A stretch of 64,000 nucleotides of DNA from Phycomyces nitens. Lineage: Eukaryota > Mucoromycota > Mucoromycetes > Mucorales > Phycomycetaceae. The translations under genes and the position numbers were made by a program. Each line of letters starts with the position of its first letter. Position 1 is the first letter of the stretch. The notes under the pieces are model-generated. The model was not told the origin of the DNA. It made no database searches and was given only the letters and a program-made list of their open reading frames with translations. Of this stretch, positions 25,901-36,100 are shown piece after piece. The stretch covers positions 2,542,001 through 2,606,000 of the forward strand of contig JAHRBC010000002.1 in NCBI GenBank assembly GCA_022702545.1, written 5' to 3'.

Positions 25901-27503
25901 AGTAAAGAGTGGTTTCTCTTTTGGATCACCCAAACCTGCTGCTCCTGCTGCCACACCTGAAGTAAAGAGCGGTTTCTCATTTGGATCACCCAAACCTGCT
26001 GCTCCTGCTGCCACACCTGAAGTAAAGACTGGTTTTTCCTTTGGATCACCAAAACCTGCTGCTCCTGCTGCTACAACTGCTGCTACGCCAGAAGTAAAGA
26101 GTGGCTTCTCATTTGGATCTCAAAAATCTGCTACCCCTACCACAACGCCAGAAGTAAAGAGCGGTTTCTCTTTTGAATCTCCAAAACCTGTTTCTCCTGC
26201 TGCCGCGCCAGAAGTAAAGAGCGGCTTCTCTTTTAATGCTCCCAAGCCCATAAACTCTCCTCTATCAAAATCTACTCTTGCAGCCCCTCCCTCTACACAA
26301 AAAACTAGTCCTCTTGCCACAGCTACCTCTTCCGCAAGTCCTCCAAAGGATACCAAACCAAAACAAAAACCAACTCCACGAAAATCCACAGAAGAAGATG
26401 TAAATATTGACAAATACATGGGCACTCTAGATACGGCCATGAACTAACCAACCCTTGCTTTGTTGGGTTTGCGTTTCTAGGGCATGGGCAAAATGTTTGA
26501 GCAGGTTTACTTTGAAGTTCTCGACAGCTTTGACAATGTAAGAAACACGATTGATAAAAAGAAATTCAAAACTCAATATAAAGCAATTCTTAGATGACCT
26601 ATCAAGATCATCAACTCTCGGAGACCATCAACGACAGCAAGTCTCATTCGGCAACTCCTCGCCTCATTAGTGATCCAGTCGAGGATTGGACACTTGATGA
26701 TATCGATACCTTGGTCAAATCTATTAAAGACACGAATGAGAAGGTCAAGAAAGTCAGTGAAGATGTTCAGAAAGTCAGAGAGGCTTGCAATGGTGCATTT
26801 GATGATCTTCTTGCGTGTAAGTATTTGATGAAAATGGTTATTATCAAAGACTCTGCTGACATTTTGTATAAAAGTAAAAGAAAAGGAAACTACCTTTAAG
26901 AAATACTCCGAAGGAGAGAAGGATCCTGTTCTCCAAGAGAAGCTGAGAGAAAGACATCTGGATAGTGTTACTCGCGAAAAATGGGCCGAATCTTCATCCC
27001 GATGTGAGGCTATCGAGAAAAGCCTGGCACAGTTAGAGTACAAGGTCTTTTCATTCAAGGACCAATTCAAGCACTCGAAAACGTAAGGGACAAGACAATT
27101 CTTGGTATTAAAGGCTGATTTTCTTATATTGCGCAGTCAAAACACACCAGCTACTCCTCTTTATGCCATCAGACGTACTGTATGTGATATCAACACCGAT
27201 ATTGCAAGAAAGGACAGTGAACTCAAGGATATAGAGGAAAAGCTCGGGATGCTTCGATTGAATGAATATCAAAAGAAATCTGCTTCTTCTGGATGCTCCT
27301 ATGGCTTTGAAGATAGTGATGATGAAGAGGAAAGTAAGGAAGAGGAAAGCAAATCCAATGCCATTGGTCCCCAGACCCTCTTGCTTGCCAACGATCTTCC
27401 TTTCCCAAAAACAATTGTACAGAGAACAGTAAATCACATAAACCGTGAACAGTTCTTGGAGCTTCTGTGCGAGGCAACTGCTGATAGAGAAGTAAACTAC
27501 TAA
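22977..27503 (+). CDS. FG nucleoporin of the cytoplasmic face (Nup159/Nup214-like)
   Basis: Nine exons: 22977-23042, 23111-23252, 23307-23515, 23592-23922, 23983-26399, 26481-26537, 26594-26816, 26875-27082, 27137-27503; 1339 residues. Residues 1 to about 480 form a WD-like beta-propeller (VHQLRLTADELNIVVAVAGG, SAICWSPKGKQIVCGTREGS, FSNDGRGGHFYMEIIRDL). A long FG domain follows, with FGQPS repeats and about ten 20-residue SGFSFGSPKP units. The last exons encode a coiled-coil region ending in an acidic patch. This order (propeller, FG, coiled coil) is that of Nup159/Nup214, which docks the mRNA-export helicase Dbp5/DDX19 at the pore. The exon at 26481 assumes an intron starting at 26400; a perfect GAACTAACC branch point supports it, otherwise translation would stop at 26447. 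Confidence 0.88.
25240..26245 (+). repeat. FG-repeat coding array of the nucleoporin
   Basis: 18-bp units encoding FGQPST (about 25249-25375) are followed by about ten near-identical 60-bp units (25725-26245), each encoding EVKSGFSFGSPKP plus an Ala/Pro/Thr linker. The array is protein-coding and not a CRISPR or satellite. Confidence 0.9.
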
Positions 27504-27924
27504 CCAAATATTAGCCATGATAACTATCGATTGTCTCTCTATCATTTAAATATATACATATATATATATATTATTATTATTTTACGACAATATTTGGGAT
27601 AGAGCATGGATAATCGGTCTTGTAAAGTGGACATTTCTACTGGAGTACTTGTTGAATATCAAATATCACCCAGGCATTTGCCATGGTACTTTTTTAAATG
27701 TTCAGTTGTAGTCAAATGAACCCGAGAGCTTCTTTTACTTGGCACTAGACTCTTGTGGATAATCCTTATTGAAACGTTAGGCGCATAAAGGCTATTTTTA
27801 TTATTTATGCTATTTATGCTATTTGTAATGGATCCAACTTGTGACAGCTTTTACCCATAACCCCAACTTCTGCTCTTCTTTCAACGTGTTCTTTAACCCC
27901 TTGTTCTCACACCAACAGTACGTC
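27504..27924. other. Intergenic spacer between nucleoporin and small membrane protein
   Basis: Contains an AT run near 27553 and no gene. The right part should be the promoter of the downstream gene. Confidence 0.5.
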
Positions 27925-28488
27925 ATGTCTATCCTGAAGAACGTATTTGCCATTGTAAGATTCCAACCGATGCTCAAGTCAATGTCTAATCATCACTCAG
28001 CATGGTTTCCTTGAAGGTTTACTTGGCATTGCAGTATTCTTCTTTCCTCAATCGTTGGCTTCTTATGTAAACTTGGCTGAAGGTCAGGGTGAATTCATAA
28101 TGCGTGCCTTTGGTGCCGGTGTTCTGGCTCTGGGAACTGGTGGCATATTGTGCAATGGCATGCCTGATGTCCTTCCTTGCAAGCGAGCAACAGGTAACTT
28201 TTATAGCTGTTTTTTTTTTGGGCTTCTATAATATATTTATCAAATCCAATGGTTCTCTTTGATACATTGCTCCAAACTCTTTTAGGCGCCAGTTTTCTTG
28301 TCTTTCACGGCCTACTTGCCTTCCTTTCTTTTCAGTCGCGAAAAAATGGGTCATTAAGTGAATTGGTGGGTTGGGGTGCTTGTGGCTACCATTCGGTTAT
28401 GGCTGTGCTATTCTATGTCTGGTACAAGGTTACAGAAAGTCAGGTCAAGACTTATACAAAGAAGAATGGTCCTAAGCATGACCATTAA
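27925..28488 (+). CDS. Small multi-pass membrane protein of unknown function
   Basis: Three exons (27925-27954, 28001-28193, 28286-28488), 141 residues. The translation MSILKNVFAIHGFLEGLLG has four hydrophobic segments: GFLEGLLGIAVFFFPQSLA, IMRAFGAGVLALGTGGILC, ASFLVFHGLLAFLSF and CGYHSVMAVLFYVWYKV. It ends in a charged, probably cytosolic tail (VKTYTKKNGPKHDH). The layout resembles small fungal four-TM proteins of unknown role; I cannot name a family. All three exons join in phase with canonical borders, so the gene model is good even though the function is not. Confidence 0.75.
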
Positions 28489-28639
28489 AGTTTTTTTATA
28501 GCATAAACAAGCGAATCTTTTATTTTTCAACATTTTAGCATAATAAAATAGATAAGACATAATTATACTTGTTTATCTAATTGAGAGAAAATAATGAAGC
28601 TCGCCAGACATTCCTTTTTTTGGATATATATATATCTAC

Positions 28640-30780
28640 ACTAACCACAATCCTGCTAATTCGGCAAATCGACCCATCATAGACAGCCAGAGCCTGCCCA
28701 ACGACGATGTGGAAATGCAGAAATTGGGAATAGGTTGCTCTTCCCAAGATAGCATTTGGGGATTCAAGCGACACCGGGAAATTGAAGTCAACTGCCTGTT
28801 AGAGAGAGATATTGCAAGGGTATAACTGGAGAACATTGTCAAGCAACCAGAAAACGACAAAGATATACAGATGTACGACAAGACTGATAACCCTGACTAT
28901 CTACCTGGACTCGGCGACAACGCCACCCCCAAACATTTATGAATAAAATATTGATGAAAATTGGGACTCTCAATGTGAGAGGGTTCAAACGCTCTGCTTC
29001 TAATATAAACTCGCCAAAACACCTACTCTTCTGTCAACTTTGCTACCTCCATAACCCAATTTCTCTCCTTGCTCTTCAGGAAAATGACGCACATCCTGAT
29101 CAATACGATTCTCTCGAAATCTGCTTCCAAGCTCACAACTGTTTATGGAAACCACTCTGTTTAGTATCCTTCAGTCCTCTTCTTGACCTTTACCACATAT
29201 ACACTACTCCTGATAATATGGTCCATCCATATTACCTACGGTACATATTTTCTATTTTTGGTATTCTTGAATCGATTGCTAATACCATCTACTCCATTTT
29301 CTTCCCTACCAATATACATGTAAATGTGAGTAGCTACTTGTCAGAGCTTATTAAACAAGGCCGTAGATTACAACAGGGCGACCGTCTTTATCCACTCTTG
29401 TTTAACCTGGCCGTCGAGCCGCTTTTACGCATTATTTTGGCTTCCCCACGATTGCTCGGATTTCAATTCGACCACTTGCCTCTCCTTCCACCATCTGTGC
29501 CATCTTGCTCTCCTAGGTTTCTCAAGATGCTGGCATATACAGACAATTCACTGGTGTATCTCTCAGCTCCCCGTAATCTAGACTTTCTCTTTTATCTGCT
29601 CAAAGACTTTGAATGGGAATCAAACACAAAAGTCAATATAGGCAAGACAGTTGCCAGTGCTCTATCCGGGAAATTTGTCCATGACTGGGGCCCTGTTTTT
29701 GACGAAGCCGACATTATGTAGCTTTACGACAAGAATTCAGCTAATGCTGTACGGTATCTGGGTTTTCCGCTGCACTCTCACTCACGCCAACTTGAAGTAT
29801 TCAGACAGGGTACTCTTGCTATGATCCAGAGACGCCTCTCAATTCGGGGAAAGGGCCTAGTCATCAATTCTCTGTTCTTAACTCACTATGGCATGTCTTG
29901 TACGCGTTACCTACTGATGAACGCTTTTTCAAACTGTTAAGAAACACTGCCGCACTTACTTGCCTTTGGGATTTCGGAGCCCTAGTTAAACTACCCTGTA
30001 TTTACCCAAAGGAGTAGGTGAATTAGGATTACTTGATCCTTAATCGCAACAACGAGCGTTTCAGCTGTAATGGATTGATTCTCTTTTACATCGACGCCCA
30101 CAACCAAATAAGTCCCTCATGTTTCCATACCTCCAATTTATGCTCAGTACACATCTCCAATTTCCCTCTACTTCAACCTCTCTACTCTTTCCTAGTCCAA
30201 TTATTTTTTGTCAATACCCACTGCGACCTCTACTACAGGCTTCCCCACATGATTCTCTCATCGCTCAACTTGGACTTTTGTCCAAACCCATCTACCTGTC
30301 TCAGATTTTCCCTCTCATTGACATGTTTGTCCTCAGTGACTATGGATGTGTACACCGTCAACATTGCTCACCTCTCCCTCGTACCGCGTGGAAGCAATTA
30401 TGGAAATTTAGATTTTCTCACGACAGCCATACAGTCTGGTTGAAAGCCCTGTGGGGGTGAATATCTAACAGAGCCTTTGTCTTTCAAAATACCACCAACA
30501 TTGTCGAGGATAGTCTCTGTGCTATTTGTGAGACAGAAGAAGACACACCAGAGCATTTCCTGATTATTTGTTCTCGGAAAAGACTCATATGGAGTTTAGT
30601 CTTATCCAAAGTTTGGCTGCTCTGGTCTCTAGCACAGATAAGCACTCTTCTCGCCACTTTGGAATAAACTGATCAAGCAATTCCTAGAAGCACTCAGACT
30701 CTTGTTGTGGCCTCCACATCGCGTGCCATCTGGTGGCTTCATTGGCCTATGTTATAGAAGGTCAACCTTTTTATCATAGG
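28640..30780 (+). mobile_element. LINE-type non-LTR retrotransposon relic, plus strand (endonuclease start, RT, zf-RVT)
   Basis: The ORF at 28939 starts with MKIGTLNVRGFKRS, the first motif of the APE-like endonuclease of LINEs. It jumps after about 90 residues into reverse transcriptase, so most of the endonuclease and the N-terminal RT are deleted. RT motifs include RRLQQGDRLYPLLFNLAVEP (consensus GVKQGDPLSPLLFNL) and AYTDNSLVYL where YADD is expected. Downstream frames continue with YLGFPLHSHSRQ and near 30470-30600 CAICETEEDTPEHFLIIC, a zf-RVT type finger. The region before 28939 may be the end of ORF1 (DVEMQKLGIG). Stops, frameshifts and the internal deletion make it inactive. Confidence 0.75.
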
Positions 30781-31216
30781 TTTATGGTAACTAAGGCACT
30801 CATAGTTATCCAATGTCTTCTAGACTAGACTTTTTCTTTCTCCTTTTCTCGCTTCCTGCTTGTCTTATATAACATTCCAATAAATTCTTGTTTGGGATAA
30901 AAAGTCAACTGCTCAACACTATTTACTGAAGCCAACCCATAAATACAAAAAAGAAGTGTGCCATACTCATAAAAAAGGTCACCGTGCTCAGGAAAAAGGC
31001 TACCGTGCTCATTATGGTATACACACCAGGCACACATACACTTCACACTGCTACAGTGATAACCAACTAATACATGACAGGGATTTTAATTACAAGGGAA
31101 TTTGAATAATAGTATATAAGCAATCATAATATTCTTTCTTCAATAAATGACACTCTCACAGTATTCTTATTTCCCTTCAAAGATACTAAAAAACCAATAT
31201 ACCTCGGTGGCAGTGT
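30781..31216. other. Spacer between oppositely oriented LINE relics
   Basis: No coding sequence recognised. It includes two close copies of an AAGG(T/C)(C/T)ACCGTGCTCA phrase near 30978 and 31005. Confidence 0.3.
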
Positions 31217-32776
31217 CTAAAAAACGGATGCTTCGCTACAAAAGGCCCTACGTTGTGAGCGGTAGATAGGTAAATGAACCATGTGGCCGTACGGTAACAA
31301 GGCCTCCGAGAGCTGTCCCTGGAGGTCACTTTCAGATACGCATACAGGAATGCGATAGATATTAAACTTTATAATATTGGTGGCAACAGGAAGACTGGGG
31401 GTGACGACAATGCATTTGTTCTCGTAGTGTAAACCCTCAGAAAGCGCCTTGTACCGGACATCCGGGTCGGAGAAAAGGGCCTTTGCTACGAGATGGTGGG
31501 ATTTAGTGAAACGGCATGTTAGTGTAGAACTACCGAGGTTGTCAAAATGAACATCTTTGACATCGTGAGCAAGGACAAAATTTCTTAGCTTAAAAAAGTA
31601 CGCTCTCAGGGTGGAGAGTACTGGCCCAAACTTTAGTGGCTGGATATATACCAGCGACATTTTCATAACCTTCTGCAATGAAAACTACAGTAGCCTTGTT
31701 TTTGCGACAAATCATATTAGATTCATCTCCTCTAAGTGAAGTATCCTCAGTCCTTGATGGACAAAAACGAATCAAATTTGTCAATCTCTCATAGGTAGAC
31801 ATTGTTGCCAAGCTTTATTTGTATGCAAGTGTTTTTTGTGATAAAACGTTTATTCCATAAAAAGTATTGTTTTTATCTTTTTATCGGGAAGAGAGGTATG
31901 TGATACCTCTGCGTGAGGATGGGACGTACAATTATTACCTTTTTTTGGATGCTTGGTGGATTTCAAATTGAATGGACAGGAAGCTTGAATGTGTCCGTAT
32001 TGATTGCATCCAAAACACTTGTGGCCTCTTTTAGGTCTGACAGAACAAGCTTCGATTTCGTGTCCCATTTCCTTGAAGTACGTACAGTGTGATTCCATTC
32101 GAGCCTATGTGCCGAGAATTTTGGAGTTCTCGTTGTATGGAATCTGATAGGTGAGTTCGAGGAAGGTGCTAGCATCATTGGGTGGGCGTTCGAGCGCAAC
32201 ATAACCGGATCCGTCGAATACACCAAATGTTTCGTAGATTGCTATCTCTCGTACAATGCCATAGGGGGAGAGGCACTTTACGAGGTTGGCTGTGATTACA
32301 TGATGAAGATCACGGGGGATTTTTTTCAGTGATATGTGGAGCAGAGTAGTGCCAACAGGTAGTGAACGAGAGGCCTCAAATATTGTGCCACTGACAGAGA
32401 TGGGTTCGTTGCAGACACGTTCGCAGTCCGCTTCATTGGTTAGGTGGAATTCATAGATGGTGGGAGTATAACGGGAGGGGGGTGTGAGGCCGAGGCAGGT
32501 TTCTCCGGGGAGTGCTTCAGTAAGTGCTTTCCAGAAGTCATCATGCAAAGGCGAGGATTTAATGGGTGCATCATAGAAAACCGAGAATGCGGAAGTGCCA
32601 ACACGCAATATGCGGGAGGTCGAAGAAAGCTTATCCCCCTGGTAGAAAAAGGGTTGTTTCTTGGGTAAGGTAGAAGAGCCGCGTTTAGAAGCAGTCAGAC
32701 ACGAGGAAGCTACAGTATTGGTATGCGACGGTCGTGGTTGTGGTCGAGGTCGTGGTTGAGGTGAGCCATGTAATAA
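31217..32776 (-). mobile_element. LINE ORF1 (gag-like, CCHC knuckle) relic, minus strand
   Basis: Read on the minus strand from about 32770: a proline/arginine-rich start (GSPQPRPRPQPRPSH), then an RRM/DUF4283-like domain (DFWKALTEALPGETCLGLTP; GIVREIAIYETFGVFDGSG). After one TAG at about 32105 come CCHC-type knuckles (CTYFKEMGHEIEAC; CFGCNQYGHIQASC). A second, separate ORF1-like stretch lies at 31217-31811 (KFNIYRIPVCVSESDLQGQL; LPYGHMVHLPIY). These are features of ORF1 of LINE elements. Orientation is opposite to the RT relic at 28.6-30.8 kb, so the two are different insertions or the product of an inversion. Confidence 0.7.
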
Positions 32777-33104
32777 AAAAAATACAAGTGCCGTGATTAA
32801 AAAATACTATATTTTTCCACCACCCGCCCTATATATAGCCCTTTTATACCACTTCCAAAGAACTTTATCTCACAAGCTTTGAGGCCAACAAGACAGCCCC
32901 AGTACCGCTGATCACTGCGATGCGTGACTGTATAGTGACAAATAAAGCTGTCTTCATAAAAAAATATCATTTTCTTTAAAAATGATTATTTGCCGCGAAC
33001 AAGCCGTTTGAATTTTCTATTGTGAAGATTTTAAATGAAGAAAATGTGACTAGGTGTTCAAAGCAAATATTTCAAAAGCTTCACAACTTGTAACCGAAAA
33101 AAAA
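32777..33104. other. Spacer before the inverted repeat
   Basis: AT-rich DNA with no gene recognised. It separates the minus-strand LINE ORF1 relic from the left arm of the inverted repeat. Confidence 0.35.
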
Positions 33105-33860
33105 GAAGTAAAAATTGCGCTGTAACAAACCGAACCCGACCCTTTTACGTTATGAAGCAAGAGTCCTTTGATAATATTTAGCTGCCAGCTATACAAGAGC
33201 AATTTTTAAATTTAATTATTTTTTGTTTATAGGCAAAGCTGTTTCAGCAATAACAAAATACCCTTCAAACTACAAATCATTTGTAAAAAGAATCTTGCAG
33301 AAGAAGATCTCGAAATAAAAGGCTACATAAGAAAATCAAGAAAAGAAAAAGATTATGGGCGAGTTCGACCATTAGAAGCCATGGCTAATAAGCTTACAGA
33401 AAGATTTGCGATCAAGACTATCTATGCTTCTCCCTTCTCTGAGAGCATGGACAAAATTACTTCCAGAGATTTATGCGAGAATAGTCAATACATTTAAGAT
33501 AATTAGACAATGTGTCTGGCAGTGTCCAAGGTATAACATATATACATATATTTCCAAAATGAATATAATTGATATCGTTCTTCAATTTAGATATGATGAA
33601 TCATCCCAAGACTGCATATATTAATATTTTTTTTGATCGTGATTGACTTTGCGGGATTATCAAGAGATTGCAAAGATATAAAATCCTTTGTCAGGTAATG
33701 AAAAAAAAAATAGGAATTTTCATTGCCTTACTCATAAGCGTACTATTTGACAGATTCCACCCAAAATTAAAGAGAATATTAATTGATTTCTTGCCAGTCA
33801 ACGGCACAGTTAAAACCTTTACTAGAGAAGATCTACTGAATTGTAATTTCAAAGGAAGAG
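33105..33860 (+). pseudogene. Broken plus-strand copy of the YIRKS resolvase-like gene (left arm of inverted repeat)
   Basis: This arm is the inverted counterpart of 34453-35245. Recognisable pieces are AVSAITKYPSNYKSFVK, GYIRKSRKEKDYG (out of frame with its start), MANKLTERFAIKTIYASPF then SESMDKITSRDLCE, and FHPKLKRILIDFLPVN then GTVKTFTREDLL. The intron beginning GTATAACATATAT is conserved in sequence, but the upstream donor GGTAATATTT is changed to GATAATATTT and several frameshifts and stops have accumulated. It is a decayed duplicate, while the other arm keeps an intact frame. Confidence 0.75.
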
Positions 33861-34452
33861 AAGGTGACTTTAGAAAGGTTATAGGGATAATAATAATGGC
33901 AACTTCTGGTGAGAAAAGGACGACAAAGCAATCATATGCTTGACTGAACATACACCTTGTCGCTTGTCTAGCCCAGTCATAATAGCCAACTAGATCAAGA
34001 AAATGGTGAACGATGCGAGAGTCGATACCAGAAAATTTGGGGTCAATTCTCTCAGGTTTCCCGACGAACAGACATGGTTGAAAAGCATTTTGGTGAGGAT
34101 ACCGAGAACGAAACCGCATCCAAAGTTGGAGTGGAACCAACAGCAATTGTGTTAGGGACGATACACATTTTTTTTGCAGTGTGCAAACCTTTTACTTGAC
34201 ACTTTTTTAAAGTAGATATAAATCTCGGCTAACTGATATATATATATATATTATGTATTATATATGTCTAAATCCATTGTTCTAAGCATAGTATACTTGA
34301 TATGTAAAGAAAAGAGGTGAATATGATATGTTTGAAAATGGGCTAAAATAAATAGGAAAGTGCGTGAATCTGAACACGAAAAATGCCCAATTTTTTCAGT
34401 GCAAATAATTTATGGAAAAACTGTATAATAAATATATTTAGAGTGGATTTAA
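33861..34452. other. Spacer of the inverted repeat
   Basis: Lies between the two arms. A minus-strand open frame (33691-34146) reads RIDPKFSGIDSRIVHHFLDL and could be a gag-like fragment, but I see no decisive motif. A TA repeat occurs at about 34227-34250. Confidence 0.3.
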
Positions 34453-35590
34453 TTACAAAGATCTTTTTACTGGAGACTTTCTGCATTGAAAGTACTCCAT
34501 AAACTTGTGATTACCCAGTATATCTTCTTTAGTGAATGATTTGACTGTGTTGTTGACTGACAAGAGATCGATTAATATTTTTCTTAATCTTGGGTGGGAT
34601 CTATCAAAGAGTATGTTTATGAGTAAAGAAACAAAAATGGCTATTTTTTTATTACCTGAAAAAGGACCTGATATCCTCACAATCTCTTGATAAGCCCGCA
34701 AAGTTGATCACAATCAAACAAACATCAGTATCGACAGTGTTGATATGATTCAGCATATCTAAAAGGGAAACCGATATCAATTATATTCATTTTGGATATA
34801 TATATATGTTATACCTTGGATACTGCCAGACACATTGTCTAATTGGCTTAAAAGGGATCGGCTCTTCTTGCATAGATCTCTTGAAGCGATTTCATCCATG
34901 CTCTCAGAGAATGGAGAAGCATATACAGTCTTGATTTCAAATCTTTCTCTTAGCCTATTAGCCATCACTTCAAGGAGTCGAACCCACACATCGTCTTTTT
35001 CTTCTCCTTTGGATTTTCTTATGTAACCAATTGGCTGGAGACCTTCTTCTTCAAGATTTCTTACAAATGCTTTGTAGTTTTCAGGGTACTCCGTTATTGC
35101 TAAAACAGCTTTACCTATAAAGAAAAAATAATTAAATTTAAAAGTTGCACTTGTATATATAGTAGCTAAATATTACCAAAGAACTCTTGCTTCATAACAT
35201 ATAAAGGTCGGGTTCGGTTTGCTATCGCGCTGTTTTCATTTTTTTGCTTCTTTCTTATTTCATCTGCCTTGAAGAAATGTAGTTTTTTTTTACTACACCA
35301 AGTTGTAAAACTTTTGAAGTTCTTGTCATCAAAGTAGTCTGTGTAAAGAGATACAATACGATATATATCTTTTGTGGTCAAGTTCTTGATATTATAGACA
35401 GCATTATTATGCGGATTGAATGGTATAAACACCTCGTTTATAAACTGCACAACTTGAGCCACTGAGTCTATGTATAAAAAATAAATAAAACAAAAATTAG
35501 ACAAGGCAATTATCTAATATGTAGTTACTAGTCAAACTTACTCAATTGTCTTTTTTTTGGTTTCTCGTGCTTCTTCTTACGATGGGAATA
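34453..35590 (-). CDS. YIRKS-motif protein, resolvase/serine-recombinase-like (unassigned Mucorales family), 5' end unresolved
   Basis: Minus-strand exons 35590-35542, 35467-35177, 35114-34815, 34758-34656 and 34600-34453 join in phase with GT-AG borders; an upstream first exon is missing from my model. Core sequence: KAVLAITEYPENYKAFVRN, LQPIGYIRKSKGEEKDD, VRLLEVMANRLRERFEIK, TVYASPFSESMDEIASRD, then VCLIVINFAGLSRDCEDI, ending FQCRKSPVKRSL. The Y-x-R-x-S phrase, a following SxxR-like stretch and a hydrophobic strand leading to GLSRD recall the catalytic N-terminal fold of serine recombinases (YxRVS...DR(L)SR). This is inference from pattern; several classical residues differ. I recall similar multi-copy proteins in Mucorales genomes without assigned function. 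A second, broken copy lies inverted at 33105. Confidence 0.6.
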
Positions 35591-36100
35591 CTGTTAAGCC
35601 GACACAACGTAAAGTAAGTTACGGACTATATGAATTGACAAGAATACTAAAAGTCAACTCATAATATAACTGTGCTTCATTTAATATGTATAGACAGTAA
35701 CCAAAGCAAGCAAGAGATATGAACAGCAATCTATGCTTGTTACCTTTATATACCGTAACATATATGCTGATGTGAAAAACAAACAACTGTTGTCAGTCTG
35801 CTCAAGCTGTATTAAACTCTCGTTAACAAGATTTATACAATATGTATTAAGTTTGTTTAGAATCTTTACTTATTCAAAGCATATTCTTGATCAACTTTAT
35901 ATTTAGCAGCGTTTGCTCTCAAACAATAAGACGTTTTTTTTTATTTAAAAAAAAGTGATTCTAATGATGTTGATTGCGATGCTTAAAGAGAAGCATTGAC
36001 AAACAAAATATATCGCAGAGTAACGCGTAATTGTGTGACCTTTTTCACCGTGTCGATTACCGTCACCAAATTACATTGTTTCTATTTTAAATTCAGACAA
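35591..36100. other. Spacer between the YIRKS gene and the TnpB/Fanzor-like relic
   Basis: AT-rich; may hold an upstream first exon of the YIRKS gene on the minus strand (a candidate ATG lies near 35678). No other feature recognised. Confidence 0.35.

Noticed and set aside
25240..26245. Regular direct repeats that could suggest a CRISPR array
   Set aside because: Units are contiguous, keep reading frame and encode FG motifs; there are no unique spacers, and the genome is eukaryotic.
26400..26447. Nucleoporin ending at TAA 26447
   Set aside because: The apparent end lies in an intron with a perfect CTAAC branch point; splicing joins the FG domain to the coiled-coil exons expected for Nup159/Nup214.
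33691..34146. 151-codon minus-strand frame in the inverted-repeat spacer
   Set aside because: Its second half is antisense to the left arm of the repeat; the first half is only vaguely gag-like.
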